A stretch of DNA of 64,000 bases from Desulfosarcina alkanivorans (GTDB lineage: Bacteria > Desulfobacterota > Desulfobacteria > Desulfobacterales > Desulfosarcinaceae): NCBI RefSeq assembly GCF_009688945.1, contig NZ_AP021874.1, forward strand, positions 682,001-746,000, written 5' to 3'. Shown piece by piece: positions 27,266-35,859 of the stretch (position 1 is the first letter of the stretch; every line of letters begins with the position of its first letter). Below the pieces are notes generated by a model that was not told the origin of the DNA, ran no database searches, and saw only the letters and a list, made by a program, of their open reading frames with translations. The translations under genes and the position numbers were made by a program.

Positions 27266-28140
27266 ATCGTCACTCTTCTCTCCACTACGATGTGCATCTT
27301 ATATGGGATGTGATCAGCGCATGCAATTACCGATGTGATTATTGTTTGGCATCCCCATCAGGGATCAGTGAGCCGCCGGAGGCGGTGGACGCCAAGCGGG
27401 TGAAACAGGTGCTGGACGCCACCGGCCGGGTGTATGAGATTAACCTGGTGGGCGGGGAACCGACACTTTTAACCAATTTCGTTGACTTGCTTCGTTTGCT
27501 AACCCGGAATCATTATCTGTTCCTCTCCACCAACCTCTCTCGTTCTAAGGTTATTGCGAGGATGATCGAGGAGGTGGATCCATCACGGATTACAGGCATT
27601 GATGCTTCGTTTCATGTCGAGGAAAGAGAAAGGAGATCGTCTTTCGAACAGTTCGCACGATCTTTTCGCATGTTACGTGAGGCCGGTTTTCCCATTACGG
27701 CGAACTACGTGGCACACCCCCGTCTCCTGAACAGAATCGAATCGGATTTTGAGCGGATTCGGGATATGGGGGTAGAACTGAAGGCAACGCCGTTTATCGG
27801 GCATTGGGAGGGAAGGGCCTATCCTGAAGGATATTCCGAAGCCCACCGGCGGATGCTGTTCGACGAAGAAGTCTACGCCGGAAAGTGGGAAGCTTCCGTG
27901 GCAACCGGGGTCAGAAACCATTACTGCAATGCCGGTTATAACGTGTTCTGGGTGGCCAGGGACGGAACGATTTCCAAATGCACATCCTTTTTAAACCATA
28001 CCTATGGAAATATCTATAAGGAGATGCATCCGCCGGATACAATGATGAAGATCTGCAACGCCGTTTCCTGCAGCTGTCCGTATTATTCGGTGCTCAGTCA
28101 TTATTTCGAGAAAGCAAAAAAAGAGTGCGGGTTATCATAA
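27262..28140 (+). CDS. Radical SAM protein
   Basis: A 292-residue radical SAM enzyme with the [4Fe-4S] motif C21-x3-C25-x2-C28 (CNYRCDYC), NLVGGEPTLL for SAM binding and a C-terminal auxiliary-cluster-like set (CNAGYN, SKCTSF, CNAVSCSCPYY). It overlaps the SGNH-radical-SAM gene by four bases (ATGA). The two radical SAM domains share phrases (for example YPE/QSY-type motif after W/GR), suggesting they are related and act on related substrates. Function inferred only from context. Confidence 0.82.
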   Translation: MNRHSSLHYDVHLIWDVISACNYRCDYCLASPSGISEPPEAVDAKRVKQVLDATGRVYEINLVGGEPTLLTNFVDLLRLLTRNHYLFLSTNLSRSKVIARMIEEVDPSRITGIDASFHVEERERRSSFEQFARSFRMLREAGFPITANYVAHPRLLNRIESDFERIRDMGVELKATPFIGHWEGRAYPEGYSEAHRRMLFDEEVYAGKWEASVATGVRNHYCNAGYNVFWVARDGTISKCTSFLNHTYGNIYKEMHPPDTMMKICNAVSCSCPYYSVLSHYFEKAKKECGLS

Positions 28141-28191
28141 GGTCCTATAAACGATAATATGGCAACCTGGTAGGTGTATTTGGGGGATGCG

Positions 28192-29013
28192 ATGAATGTA
28201 ATAATTTTATGCGGGGGGATGGGGACACGTCTGAGAGAAGAAACAGAGACGAAGCCCAAACCCATGATAAACGTTGGCGGTAAACCGATCCTGTGGCATA
28301 TCATGAAAATCTATAGTCATTATGGATTTAAAGACTTCGTTTTGTGCCTCGGTTACAGAGGGGAAGTTATAAAAGACTATTTTTTAAACTACGAGGCGAT
28401 GAATACGGATTTCACGATCGAGCTGGACAGTGGGGTTGTGACCTCCCACAACAATCACGAAGAGACAGGCTGGCAGGTCACTCTGGCCGATACCGGAGAA
28501 AAAGCCATGACCGGTGCCAGAATAAAAAAAATTGAAAAGTATATTGACGGAGACCTGTTCATGGTCACCTACGGGGATGGTCTTGCCGATATCGATATTC
28601 AAGATTTGGTGAAATTCCACAAGTCCCACGGCAGAATCGTAACCGTTACCGGCGTGAGGCCCGCCTCGAGGTTCGGAGAATTGGAGACCAATGGAGATGA
28701 GGTTTCAAAGTTTGGTGAAAAGCCCCAGACCAAAGAAGGTCTTGTCAATGGAGGTTTTTTTATTCTCGATACAAGGGTGTTCAGCTACCTTACTGAAGAA
28801 GATGATTGCATCTTTGAAGGCAAACCCCTCGAAAGGTTGGCGGCGGATGGTGAGCTGATGGTTTACCGGCACCCGGGTTTCTGGCAATGCATGGATACCT
28901 ATCGGGATCTCCAGTTATTGAACAATCTGTGGGCAGGCCGGGCAGATGACAAGGAACTCTACTTTGACCGGATATCCAAAGGTCGCGGCGCGCCATGGAA
29001 GGTCTGGGGATGA
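28192..29013 (+). CDS. rfbF: Glucose-1-phosphate cytidylyltransferase
   Basis: A 273-residue enzyme making CDP-glucose from CTP and glucose-1-phosphate, the first step of CDP-3,6-dideoxyhexose synthesis. Nucleotide-binding loop LCGGMGTRLREETETKPKPM at the N-terminus, VTYGDGLADID, and VNGGFFILD are typical of RfbF/AscA. Start set at the ATG at 28192 with GGGGGA upstream; an in-frame GTG lies six codons earlier. Its stop overlaps the start of the next gene (ATGA). Confidence 0.93.
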   Translation: MNVIILCGGMGTRLREETETKPKPMINVGGKPILWHIMKIYSHYGFKDFVLCLGYRGEVIKDYFLNYEAMNTDFTIELDSGVVTSHNNHEETGWQVTLADTGEKAMTGARIKKIEKYIDGDLFMVTYGDGLADIDIQDLVKFHKSHGRIVTVTGVRPASRFGELETNGDEVSKFGEKPQTKEGLVNGGFFILDTRVFSYLTEEDDCIFEGKPLERLAADGELMVYRHPGFWQCMDTYRDLQLLNNLWAGRADDKELYFDRISKGRGAPWKVWG

Positions 29014-30107
29014 AAACGCTTTTCGGCGGCATATATGACAAAAAGAGAGTTCTTGTAACCGGACATACAGGTTTCAAGGGGTCTTGGTTATCGCTCTGGT
29101 TGAATGAGTTGGGCGCGGAAGTTACAGGCTATGCACTGCCCCCCGATACGTCCCCAAGTCATTATGAATTGCTCGGACTCCCCGTCGAATCCCTTATCGG
29201 TGATGTGCGTGATCCGGAGGCATTTGCCGGCGTTATGGAAAGACGGCAGCCCGAGATTGTTTTCCACCTGGCCGCCCAGCCATTGGTTCGAAGGTCCTAT
29301 AAAATTCCAAGAGAAACCTTCGAAACAAATATTATGGGTACGGTCAATGTGCTGGAGGCATGCCGCAAGACAGCTTCTGTGACGGCCATTATCAATGTCA
29401 CGAGCGACAAGTGCTATGAAAACCGGGAGTGGGCCCGGGGTTACAAAGAGAATGACGCCATGGGCGGATTTGACCCTTACAGCGCGTCTAAGGGATGTTC
29501 GGAGCTGATTACCGGGGCTTATCGCAAGTCTTTTTTTACTTCCGACTGCCCGGACGACCGACGTATTCTCCTTGCCAGTGCACGGGCCGGAAATGTGATC
29601 GGCGGTGGTGACTGGGCCGAGGATCGTTTGGTGCCGGATTTAATCAGAGCCCTGGCAAACCGGGAAAAGGCCATTATCCGCAATCCGAATGCCACCAGAC
29701 CTTGGCAGCATATCCTGGAACCGCTCAGCGGTTATCTTCAACTCGGGCAGATGTTGCTGCAGGGAAACGCAGTGTACGCAGATTCCTGGAATTTAGGGCC
29801 GAAGGATGAAACCGAAGTTACCGTGGGAGAGCTTGCGGAGCGATGCAGGAATTGCTGCCCGGGCATGGACTACGAGGTACGTCAGTGCGAGAAGGCCCTT
29901 CATGAAGCGGATTCACTGAAGCTTGACTGCTCGAAAGCGAACACCAAACTTCGCTGGAAGGGCGTCTGGGATAGTTCTACAGCTGTTGATAAAACAGTGA
30001 AATGGTATGGCGATTACTACGATAAAGGCATCGTCAACAGCATGAATGATATCGCCCAGTATGTGGCCGATGCAGAAAAAGACGGCATCGAATGGGTGAA
30101 AAATTGA
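29010..30107 (+). CDS. rfbG: CDP-glucose 4,6-dehydratase
   Basis: A 365-residue SDR enzyme forming CDP-4-keto-6-deoxyglucose. Rossmann motif TGHTGFKGSWLS, HLAAQPLVRRSY, NVTSDKCYEN and catalytic YSASKG are all present and characteristic of RfbG/AscB. Start at 29010 overlaps the rfbF stop; an ATG five codons upstream is less likely. Second enzyme of the CDP-dideoxyhexose route. Confidence 0.93.
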   Translation: MKTLFGGIYDKKRVLVTGHTGFKGSWLSLWLNELGAEVTGYALPPDTSPSHYELLGLPVESLIGDVRDPEAFAGVMERRQPEIVFHLAAQPLVRRSYKIPRETFETNIMGTVNVLEACRKTASVTAIINVTSDKCYENREWARGYKENDAMGGFDPYSASKGCSELITGAYRKSFFTSDCPDDRRILLASARAGNVIGGGDWAEDRLVPDLIRALANREKAIIRNPNATRPWQHILEPLSGYLQLGQMLLQGNAVYADSWNLGPKDETEVTVGELAERCRNCCPGMDYEVRQCEKALHEADSLKLDCSKANTKLRWKGVWDSSTAVDKTVKWYGDYYDKGIVNSMNDIAQYVADAEKDGIEWVKN

Positions 30108-30646
30108 AATTTACGGAATGCGGCATACCGGGTGTGGTTTTCATTGAGAATAGAATTCTGGAGGATCGCCGGGGGGCTTTTGTGAAGATATTCCATCAGG
30201 AGGCTTTTCACGGGGCCGGCATTGAGGATCAATTCCAGGAGTCCTATTATTCCATTTCCCGGAAGGGCGTCATCCGGGGGATGCATTTCCAGGCGCCGCC
30301 TGCGGACCATGCAAAGCTTGTTTACGTCATTTCGGGCGCTATTGTTGATGTGGTATTGGACATCAGAAGAGGAACTCCGACATACGGACGATTCGTCGCG
30401 TTTGACATCAATGAAGACAACCGGTGCGCCGTCTATGTGCCGCGCGGATGTGCGCACGGGTTTTGCGCACTGTCCGACCATGCCGTCGTAACTTATCTGC
30501 AGACCACTATGCACGCTCCCGAACACGACTCCGGGATCCATTTTGATTCTTTCGGCATGGATTGGCCGGAAAAGGATCCGACACTTTCCGATCGCGACAG
30601 CCAATTTCCCATGTTCAAAGATTTTATATCACCTTTCGCTGATTGA
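30092..30646 (+). CDS. RmlC-like sugar 3,5- (or 5-) epimerase
   Basis: A 184-residue cupin-type epimerase of the dTDP-4-dehydrorhamnose 3,5-epimerase family, with the catalytic-type RGMHFQ segment, LDIRRGTPTYG and VPRGCAHGFCAL. It overlaps rfbG by 16 bases. In Yersinia ascarylose synthesis an RmlC-type enzyme (AscE) epimerises C-5 of the CDP-4-keto-dideoxyhexose; the same role is likely here, but an earlier-stage epimerisation cannot be excluded. Confidence 0.82.
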   Translation: MGEKLKFTECGIPGVVFIENRILEDRRGAFVKIFHQEAFHGAGIEDQFQESYYSISRKGVIRGMHFQAPPADHAKLVYVISGAIVDVVLDIRRGTPTYGRFVAFDINEDNRCAVYVPRGCAHGFCALSDHAVVTYLQTTMHAPEHDSGIHFDSFGMDWPEKDPTLSDRDSQFPMFKDFISPFAD

Positions 30647-30655
30647 TCTGATCAT

Positions 30656-31567
30656 ATGAAGATACTGATTACCGGCGCCACCGGGTTTGTCGGCAAGCAT
30701 CTGATACCTGAACTGCTGAAAAAGGGGTATGAGTGTGCACTGCTGGGGCGGAAAATGGGCAGACTGGTTTCGTCTTATGGCCTGAACGCCACATTGATAG
30801 AATATGAACCACAATCTTTTGCTTACGTGAAAGATGTTCGTGATTTCAACCCCCGGGCGGCAATTCACCTTGCGGGATATCTGACCAGCAATGATGACAG
30901 GGAAACGGTTGAAGGACTTTTGGAGGCGAATATCGCTTTTTCAGCCCGGTTGTGCGGTGCCCTGGAGCAAACAGACGTAGGCCTGATCATCAATACGGGG
31001 AGTTTTTCCGAGTACAGTCATGGGGATGGCTCCCTTGAACCTGCCTATTTTTACTCCGCCACCAAAACGGCGGCAAGACATCTTGTCGAATATTTTGGCG
31101 GGAAGAATGGCTGGCGGGTTGTACATGTGGTTCCCTATACGATCTACGGGCCCGGCGGCACGGGGAAAAAGGTAATGGACTACCTGATTGATTCGACCCT
31201 GTCCGAAAAACCTGTAGACATGACGGATGGGGAGCAAATTCTTGATTTTATCTACATTGATGATCTGGTCGATTTTTACTGCAAACTGCTGGAAAACCGT
31301 CATGTCATCAGGCCCGGCGTTTCCGAATACCATATCGGCACCGGAAAGGGGACCCGTATAAGGAAACTGGCTGAAATCATACAGAATGTTTCAGGTAAAA
31401 AAGCGAATGTGTCTTGGGGCAAACGGGCCTACCGCCCAAGGGATATTTTTCATGCGGTGGCGCCCATTGAAAGCGCCGTGAAGGACATTGGGTGGTTTCC
31501 GAGGGTCGATCTCAAAGAGGGTGTCGAGCGGTTGATAGATTCATTGGGTCGGGATCAAAATGGATGA
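30656..31567 (+). CDS. NAD(P)-dependent SDR reductase/epimerase of the dideoxyhexose pathway
   Basis: A 303-residue extended SDR with GATGFVGKH, an HLAGYLTSN segment, a YSATK catalytic motif (after SFSEYSH) and VPYTIYGPGG. By position it should catalyse the last step, the 4-keto reduction giving the CDP-3,6-dideoxyhexose, as AscF, RfbJ or RfbS do. Which stereoisomer results cannot be read from sequence. It overlaps the rfbH gene by eight bases. Confidence 0.75.
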   Translation: MKILITGATGFVGKHLIPELLKKGYECALLGRKMGRLVSSYGLNATLIEYEPQSFAYVKDVRDFNPRAAIHLAGYLTSNDDRETVEGLLEANIAFSARLCGALEQTDVGLIINTGSFSEYSHGDGSLEPAYFYSATKTAARHLVEYFGGKNGWRVVHVVPYTIYGPGGTGKKVMDYLIDSTLSEKPVDMTDGEQILDFIYIDDLVDFYCKLLENRHVIRPGVSEYHIGTGKGTRIRKLAEIIQNVSGKKANVSWGKRAYRPRDIFHAVAPIESAVKDIGWFPRVDLKEGVERLIDSLGRDQNG

Positions 31568-32903
31568 GACGTTAAAACTCAGAGAAGAGATACAGGAGAA
31601 GACCCGGCGCTATTTTGAATGTGCCTTTGGCCAGGACGCGGCGCCATTCAAGCCGGGGGAGACCCGCATAAATTATGCGGGGCGGGTGTTTGATGAGGAT
31701 GAACTGGTTGCCCTGGTGGACTCAGCCCTGGAGTTCTGGCTTACCCATGGCCGCTATGCCGTTCAGTTTGAAAAGGCCTTATCCGACTATTTGGGAACGC
31801 GGTGGAGCCTGCTGGTAAATTCCGGTTCGTCAGCGAACCTGCTGGCGTTCATGGCCCTGACCTCACCGCTTCTGGGGGACAGACGCATCAAACGGGGGGA
31901 TGAGGTCATCACCGTGGCGGCCGGTTTTCCCACAACGATATCGCCCATTGTTCAGTTTGGCGCGGTTCCGGTGTTCATCGACATTGAGGTCGAGACGGCG
32001 AATGTCAGGGTGAACGACCTCGATCAGGCGCTCTCCCCGAAGACAAAGGCGGTGATGCTTGCCCATACCCTGGGCAATCCGTTTGACCTGAGGGCTGTCA
32101 AGGACTTCTGCGACCGCAATGGCCTGTGGCTGATTGAAGACAATTGCGATGCCCTCGGCAGCCTGTACGACGGCAGACTCACCGGGACCTGGGGGGATAT
32201 CGGCACCAGCAGTTTTTATCCGGCGCACCACATAACGACGGGCGAAGGCGGCGCCGTTTATACTGACAACCCCGATCTTAAAAAAATAATGCTTTCCCTG
32301 CGCGACTGGGGCCGGGATTGCTGCTGCGGGAGCGGAGTGGACAACACGTGCGGTAGACGTTTCTCGGGACAACATGGGACGCTTCCCTACGGATACGACC
32401 ATAAATATGTCTACAGTCATTTCGGCTTCAACCTCAAGGCGACGGATCTTCAGGCGTCCATTGGATGCGCACAGCTTTCCAAGCTGCCGGGCTTCATTGA
32501 GAAACGGAGGGCAAACTTTAAAATTCTTTTTGCCGGGTTGAGGGATCTCGACCCGTTCTTCATTCTGCCGGTTGCAACGAAGGAGAGCGACCCATCGTGG
32601 TTCGGGTTTTTGATGACCCTGCGGGAAGATTGCCAATTCAGCCGGAATGATATCGTTTTATTCCTTGAAAAGCATCGAATTCAGACGCGGAATCTATTTG
32701 GGGGGAATATGGTCCGTCAGCCCGCTTTCTCCGATTTGTCCGAAGGCCGCGATTACCGTGTCGTGGAAAAACTCACAAACACGGACCGTGTCATGAATGA
32801 CAGCTTCTGGATCGGCCTGTATCCCGGGATGGGCCGGGAATCACTCGATTACATGATCCGTGTGATCCGGGATTTCGTACACCGGCATGGTGGAAACGGA
32901 TGA
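31560..32903 (+). CDS. rfbH: CDP-4-keto-6-deoxy-D-glucose 3-dehydrase (E1)
   Basis: A 447-residue PMP- and [2Fe-2S]-dependent enzyme that removes the C-3 hydroxyl, the defining step of 3,6-dideoxyhexose synthesis. The Lys normally binding PLP in aminotransferases is replaced by His (YPAHHITTGEGG, His223/224), as known for E1. The cysteines C196, C254, C256 and C264 fit the E1 cluster spacing C-x57-C-x1-C-x7-C exactly. The reductase partner E3 (RfbI/AscD) is not found in this window. Its stop overlaps the next gene (ATGA). Confidence 0.95.
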   Translation: MDETLKLREEIQEKTRRYFECAFGQDAAPFKPGETRINYAGRVFDEDELVALVDSALEFWLTHGRYAVQFEKALSDYLGTRWSLLVNSGSSANLLAFMALTSPLLGDRRIKRGDEVITVAAGFPTTISPIVQFGAVPVFIDIEVETANVRVNDLDQALSPKTKAVMLAHTLGNPFDLRAVKDFCDRNGLWLIEDNCDALGSLYDGRLTGTWGDIGTSSFYPAHHITTGEGGAVYTDNPDLKKIMLSLRDWGRDCCCGSGVDNTCGRRFSGQHGTLPYGYDHKYVYSHFGFNLKATDLQASIGCAQLSKLPGFIEKRRANFKILFAGLRDLDPFFILPVATKESDPSWFGFLMTLREDCQFSRNDIVLFLEKHRIQTRNLFGGNMVRQPAFSDLSEGRDYRVVEKLTNTDRVMNDSFWIGLYPGMGRESLDYMIRVIRDFVHRHGGNG

Positions 32904-34186
32904 TTGTCGTACTGGGCGCAGGCATTGCGGGCCTTTCAGCGGCCTACCATCTCGGATTGGCCGGCCGGGAAGCGGTTGTATATGAGAAAAGCGCCCGGTG
33001 GGGCGGGCTTTGCGACAGCTTCGAAGTGGATGGATTCAGGTTTGATCACGGTATCCATCTCTCCTTTACAAAGGACGATTATGTCCGGGAATTGTTCGGC
33101 AAGAGCTCAACTTTCCATTCCCATGCCCCCCGCATCGGCAACCTCTATAAACACATCTGGATCAAACATCCTGCGCAGAACAACCTGTGCCCGCTGAGTG
33201 TCTCCGAGAAGGTCAGGGTGATTAAAGATTTCGTGGAGAACGACAACCCGCGGGATAATATCCGGGATTACGAGATGTGGCTCCGCGCCCAGTACGGCAA
33301 TTATTTCGCGGAGCATTTCCCAATGGCGTATACCCGGAAATACTGGACCGTGGACGCCCGCGATCTTGAACCGTCCTGGGTCGGGGAGAAAATGTACCGT
33401 CCGGAGCTCGAAGAAGTCCTTGCCGGGGCAATGACGCCGGAAACGCCCAATACCTATTATGCGGATGAAATGCGCTATCCCGTTAAGGGCGGGTACCGGT
33501 CGTTTTTGTCGCGGATGGCAAATGGCTGCGAGATCGGACTAGACAGCAGGGCGGTTTGCATTGATCTTCGGAACAGGAAAGTACTGTTTGAGGACGGTCG
33601 GGAGGTCCATTATGAATCCTTGATATCGAGCATCCCTTTGCCGGAGCTGATCGGGTTGATTGAAGATGCCCCCGCATCCGTTGCCGAAGCCGGCGCCAAG
33701 CTGACGGCAACGTCAAGCGCCCTCGTATCATTGGGGTTGAAAGGCAACACGATTCCGCCTTATTTGTGGTTTTATATCTACGACGAGGATTTTTTACCGG
33801 CACGCTGCTCATCACCCGGGCTCAAATCTCCCCAAAATGTGCCAGCCGGATGCAGTTCTTTGCAATTTGAAATTCATTTTTCAAAACACAGGAAGTTGGA
33901 CCTTACCGGGGATGACCTTGTCGATCATGTCGTTGCAAAAGGGTCGGAACTCAACATACTGGATCGGAATGCCGTAATTGCCTCGGATTGTCGATGTATC
34001 CGCTATGCGAATGTTCTGTTCGAACACTCGAGGACGAATGCGTTGAGGACAATCCATTCCTATCTCGACGAAGTGGGAATAATATATTGCGGGCGGTTTG
34101 GAAAATGGGATTATTTGTGGAGCGATCAAAGTTTGATGAGCGGTAAACAGGCAGCTTTGAATAGAGATTTTTTAGAGAGGAAGTAA
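32900..34186 (+). CDS. FAD-dependent oxidoreductase (amine-oxidase / UDP-galactopyranose-mutase-like)
   Basis: A 428-residue flavoprotein starting with the dinucleotide motif VLGAGIAGLSAAYHLG, then VVYEKSARWGGLCDSF and FDHGIHLS, as in the protoporphyrinogen-oxidase/UGM superfamily. It is translationally coupled to rfbH. It may act on the CDP-dideoxyhexose (for example ring contraction like UGM) or oxidise another sugar. Exact reaction unknown. Confidence 0.72.
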   Translation: MIVVLGAGIAGLSAAYHLGLAGREAVVYEKSARWGGLCDSFEVDGFRFDHGIHLSFTKDDYVRELFGKSSTFHSHAPRIGNLYKHIWIKHPAQNNLCPLSVSEKVRVIKDFVENDNPRDNIRDYEMWLRAQYGNYFAEHFPMAYTRKYWTVDARDLEPSWVGEKMYRPELEEVLAGAMTPETPNTYYADEMRYPVKGGYRSFLSRMANGCEIGLDSRAVCIDLRNRKVLFEDGREVHYESLISSIPLPELIGLIEDAPASVAEAGAKLTATSSALVSLGLKGNTIPPYLWFYIYDEDFLPARCSSPGLKSPQNVPAGCSSLQFEIHFSKHRKLDLTGDDLVDHVVAKGSELNILDRNAVIASDCRCIRYANVLFEHSRTNALRTIHSYLDEVGIIYCGRFGKWDYLWSDQSLMSGKQAALNRDFLERK

Positions 34187-34192
34187 AAAAAG

Positions 34193-35827
34193 ATGCTGCT
34201 GGCAAAGGCATTGACACACTCTCTTCCGGATGTGCCAGGTTGGGATTTAAACGCTGAGGGTGCCCTGGATCTTGATTCCCTGTCGGCTCTTGGATTTCCC
34301 GGCAAGTTGGCGGTCGGCGGCGTTCACCAGCCGGGAACAACACAATGCGTCTGCATCGGTCCCGGAGGTGGGGAAAGTGGTTACCCGGGGGATCTTCTGA
34401 TCGCATTCGATGATTATGAACGGTTTGCTGATTCAAGGGAAATACCTTCGGAGAAAGAGATTCTCTCTCCCGTATTGCCGGCAGAGCAATCGCTGGCGCC
34501 TTTTCGGATTGCTGCCTACCCTGAGGAAAGATACCTGTTCACCCGGGGAAATTTACCCCTGCCCTGCCCGAAATGCGGTCGGATCGTCCATGCCGTCGGC
34601 AGGGGGCCCGTATCGAGCATGTCGGAATACTTCGAGTACGAATGCTGTCACCCGTTCTATTATTTCCGGCCCTTTCGGGAGTGGGCATTTGACAAGGCCG
34701 TGTATGACCCCGCGACAAACACCCTTTTCCACCACGGGCACCGGTATGCACGGCAGGAATTTCTGGTTCGCATGTTTGAGGATTTCAGGCGGAATCTGGC
34801 GGTATGCCTTCGGGGGATTTTTCAGGGGCGTGAGACCAGAAAACAGCAACTCCCCAACGATACGATACCGGTTCTTTTCGGACGCGGCGAATTCAACCCC
34901 GGGCACATCATTTTTGAAGACCTTGCCGGTGCTTTTTTACTGTGTGAGGCCATGGATGCATCCGGCGTCGATGGGAGGCTGGATATTCTTGTCAGTGAAA
35001 AGGCCAGATGGTATGAGCCGCTTTTAAAAATTCTTCCCGGCCATCGTGTCGCGAGGGTGACAAGGACCCCATCCGATTCGGCTGATATTACGTCCTGGCT
35101 TTGTGGAAGGGGGCTTCCATTGGTAAATCCCAAGGTCCATCCCTGCTGGCCTCATACCATCAATGGATGCCGGTATCTGGAAAAAATGTGCGCACGCATC
35201 ACAGGACTTTCGGGGCGAAAGATATCTGACAGCGGCAGCAACGCCATGCGGGTGGTTTTTGTGATACGAACCCACAACCGGTGCTGGGAACCCCTGTTTG
35301 AAAATGTGCAGCAGGTCATCGGGTATATCGAGAGACATTACATCCCAGCCCATTTTGTTTTGCATGCCGTGGGTACAAATGACTCAGCCTGCGAGCCTTT
35401 TCGGAATTTGGCCGCACGGCGGAAAAACGTAACACTGCTCTTCGATGCGCCACTTCTGGACGTCCTGTCCCAGTACGGTGCGGCCGACCTCTGCGTAGGC
35501 CCCATTGGGAGTGGTTTCTGGTGGGCGGGGTTGTTTGGAGTGCCGAGTGTGACGATCCATCCGGAGAACAGGCCCGATACCGTAGAACAAGGGGAATGGA
35601 TTTTGCCGCCACCGAAAGGACGCTGTTCTCCCTTCCTGGCCGTGGAACTGGGCCAGAGGTGTGTTGCTGTTGAAGAAAAAAATGCGAATCGCGAAACATA
35701 CGGTGCGCTTCGAGCTCCGGTGGACAAGGTGCTCCGCGCTGTGGATGAAATTTTGAGGCCTACGCTTAAGCGGACGACGCCTAACCATAACCATAATGCA
35801 GCATTGTCTGGAACTGCTATAAATTAG
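34193..35827 (+). CDS. Putative GT-B-like transferase with CPxCG/CC motif, copy 1
   Basis: A 544-residue soluble protein, paralogous to the one that follows and to the N-terminal part of the 999-residue fusion. Key residues are CPKCG at 125-129 and CC at 151-152 in EYECCHPFYYF (26 residues apart), a likely metal site. The second half has GHIIFEDLAGAFLLCEAM and CVGPIGSGFWWAGLFGVPSV (from about 434), which recalls the donor-binding end of GT-B enzymes (GT61/GT9-like). GAGGAAG lies before the ATG. I recognise no named family; a glycosyltransferase role is inferred from fold-like motifs and context. Confidence 0.6.
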   Translation: MLLAKALTHSLPDVPGWDLNAEGALDLDSLSALGFPGKLAVGGVHQPGTTQCVCIGPGGGESGYPGDLLIAFDDYERFADSREIPSEKEILSPVLPAEQSLAPFRIAAYPEERYLFTRGNLPLPCPKCGRIVHAVGRGPVSSMSEYFEYECCHPFYYFRPFREWAFDKAVYDPATNTLFHHGHRYARQEFLVRMFEDFRRNLAVCLRGIFQGRETRKQQLPNDTIPVLFGRGEFNPGHIIFEDLAGAFLLCEAMDASGVDGRLDILVSEKARWYEPLLKILPGHRVARVTRTPSDSADITSWLCGRGLPLVNPKVHPCWPHTINGCRYLEKMCARITGLSGRKISDSGSNAMRVVFVIRTHNRCWEPLFENVQQVIGYIERHYIPAHFVLHAVGTNDSACEPFRNLAARRKNVTLLFDAPLLDVLSQYGAADLCVGPIGSGFWWAGLFGVPSVTIHPENRPDTVEQGEWILPPPKGRCSPFLAVELGQRCVAVEEKNANRETYGALRAPVDKVLRAVDEILRPTLKRTTPNHNHNAALSGTAIN

Positions 35828-35830
35828 GGT

Positions 35831-35856
35831 AGGCCGATAGGCGCGGGGGCCTTTTT
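35831..35856 (+). terminator. Weak terminator-like hairpin
   Basis: AGGCC at 35831-35835 can pair with GGCCT at 35848-35852, followed by a run of T residues. It immediately precedes the start codon of the next gene, which has no clear ribosome site; it may separate the two paralogues transcriptionally. The stem is only five base pairs. Confidence 0.3.
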
Positions 35857-35859
35857 ATA

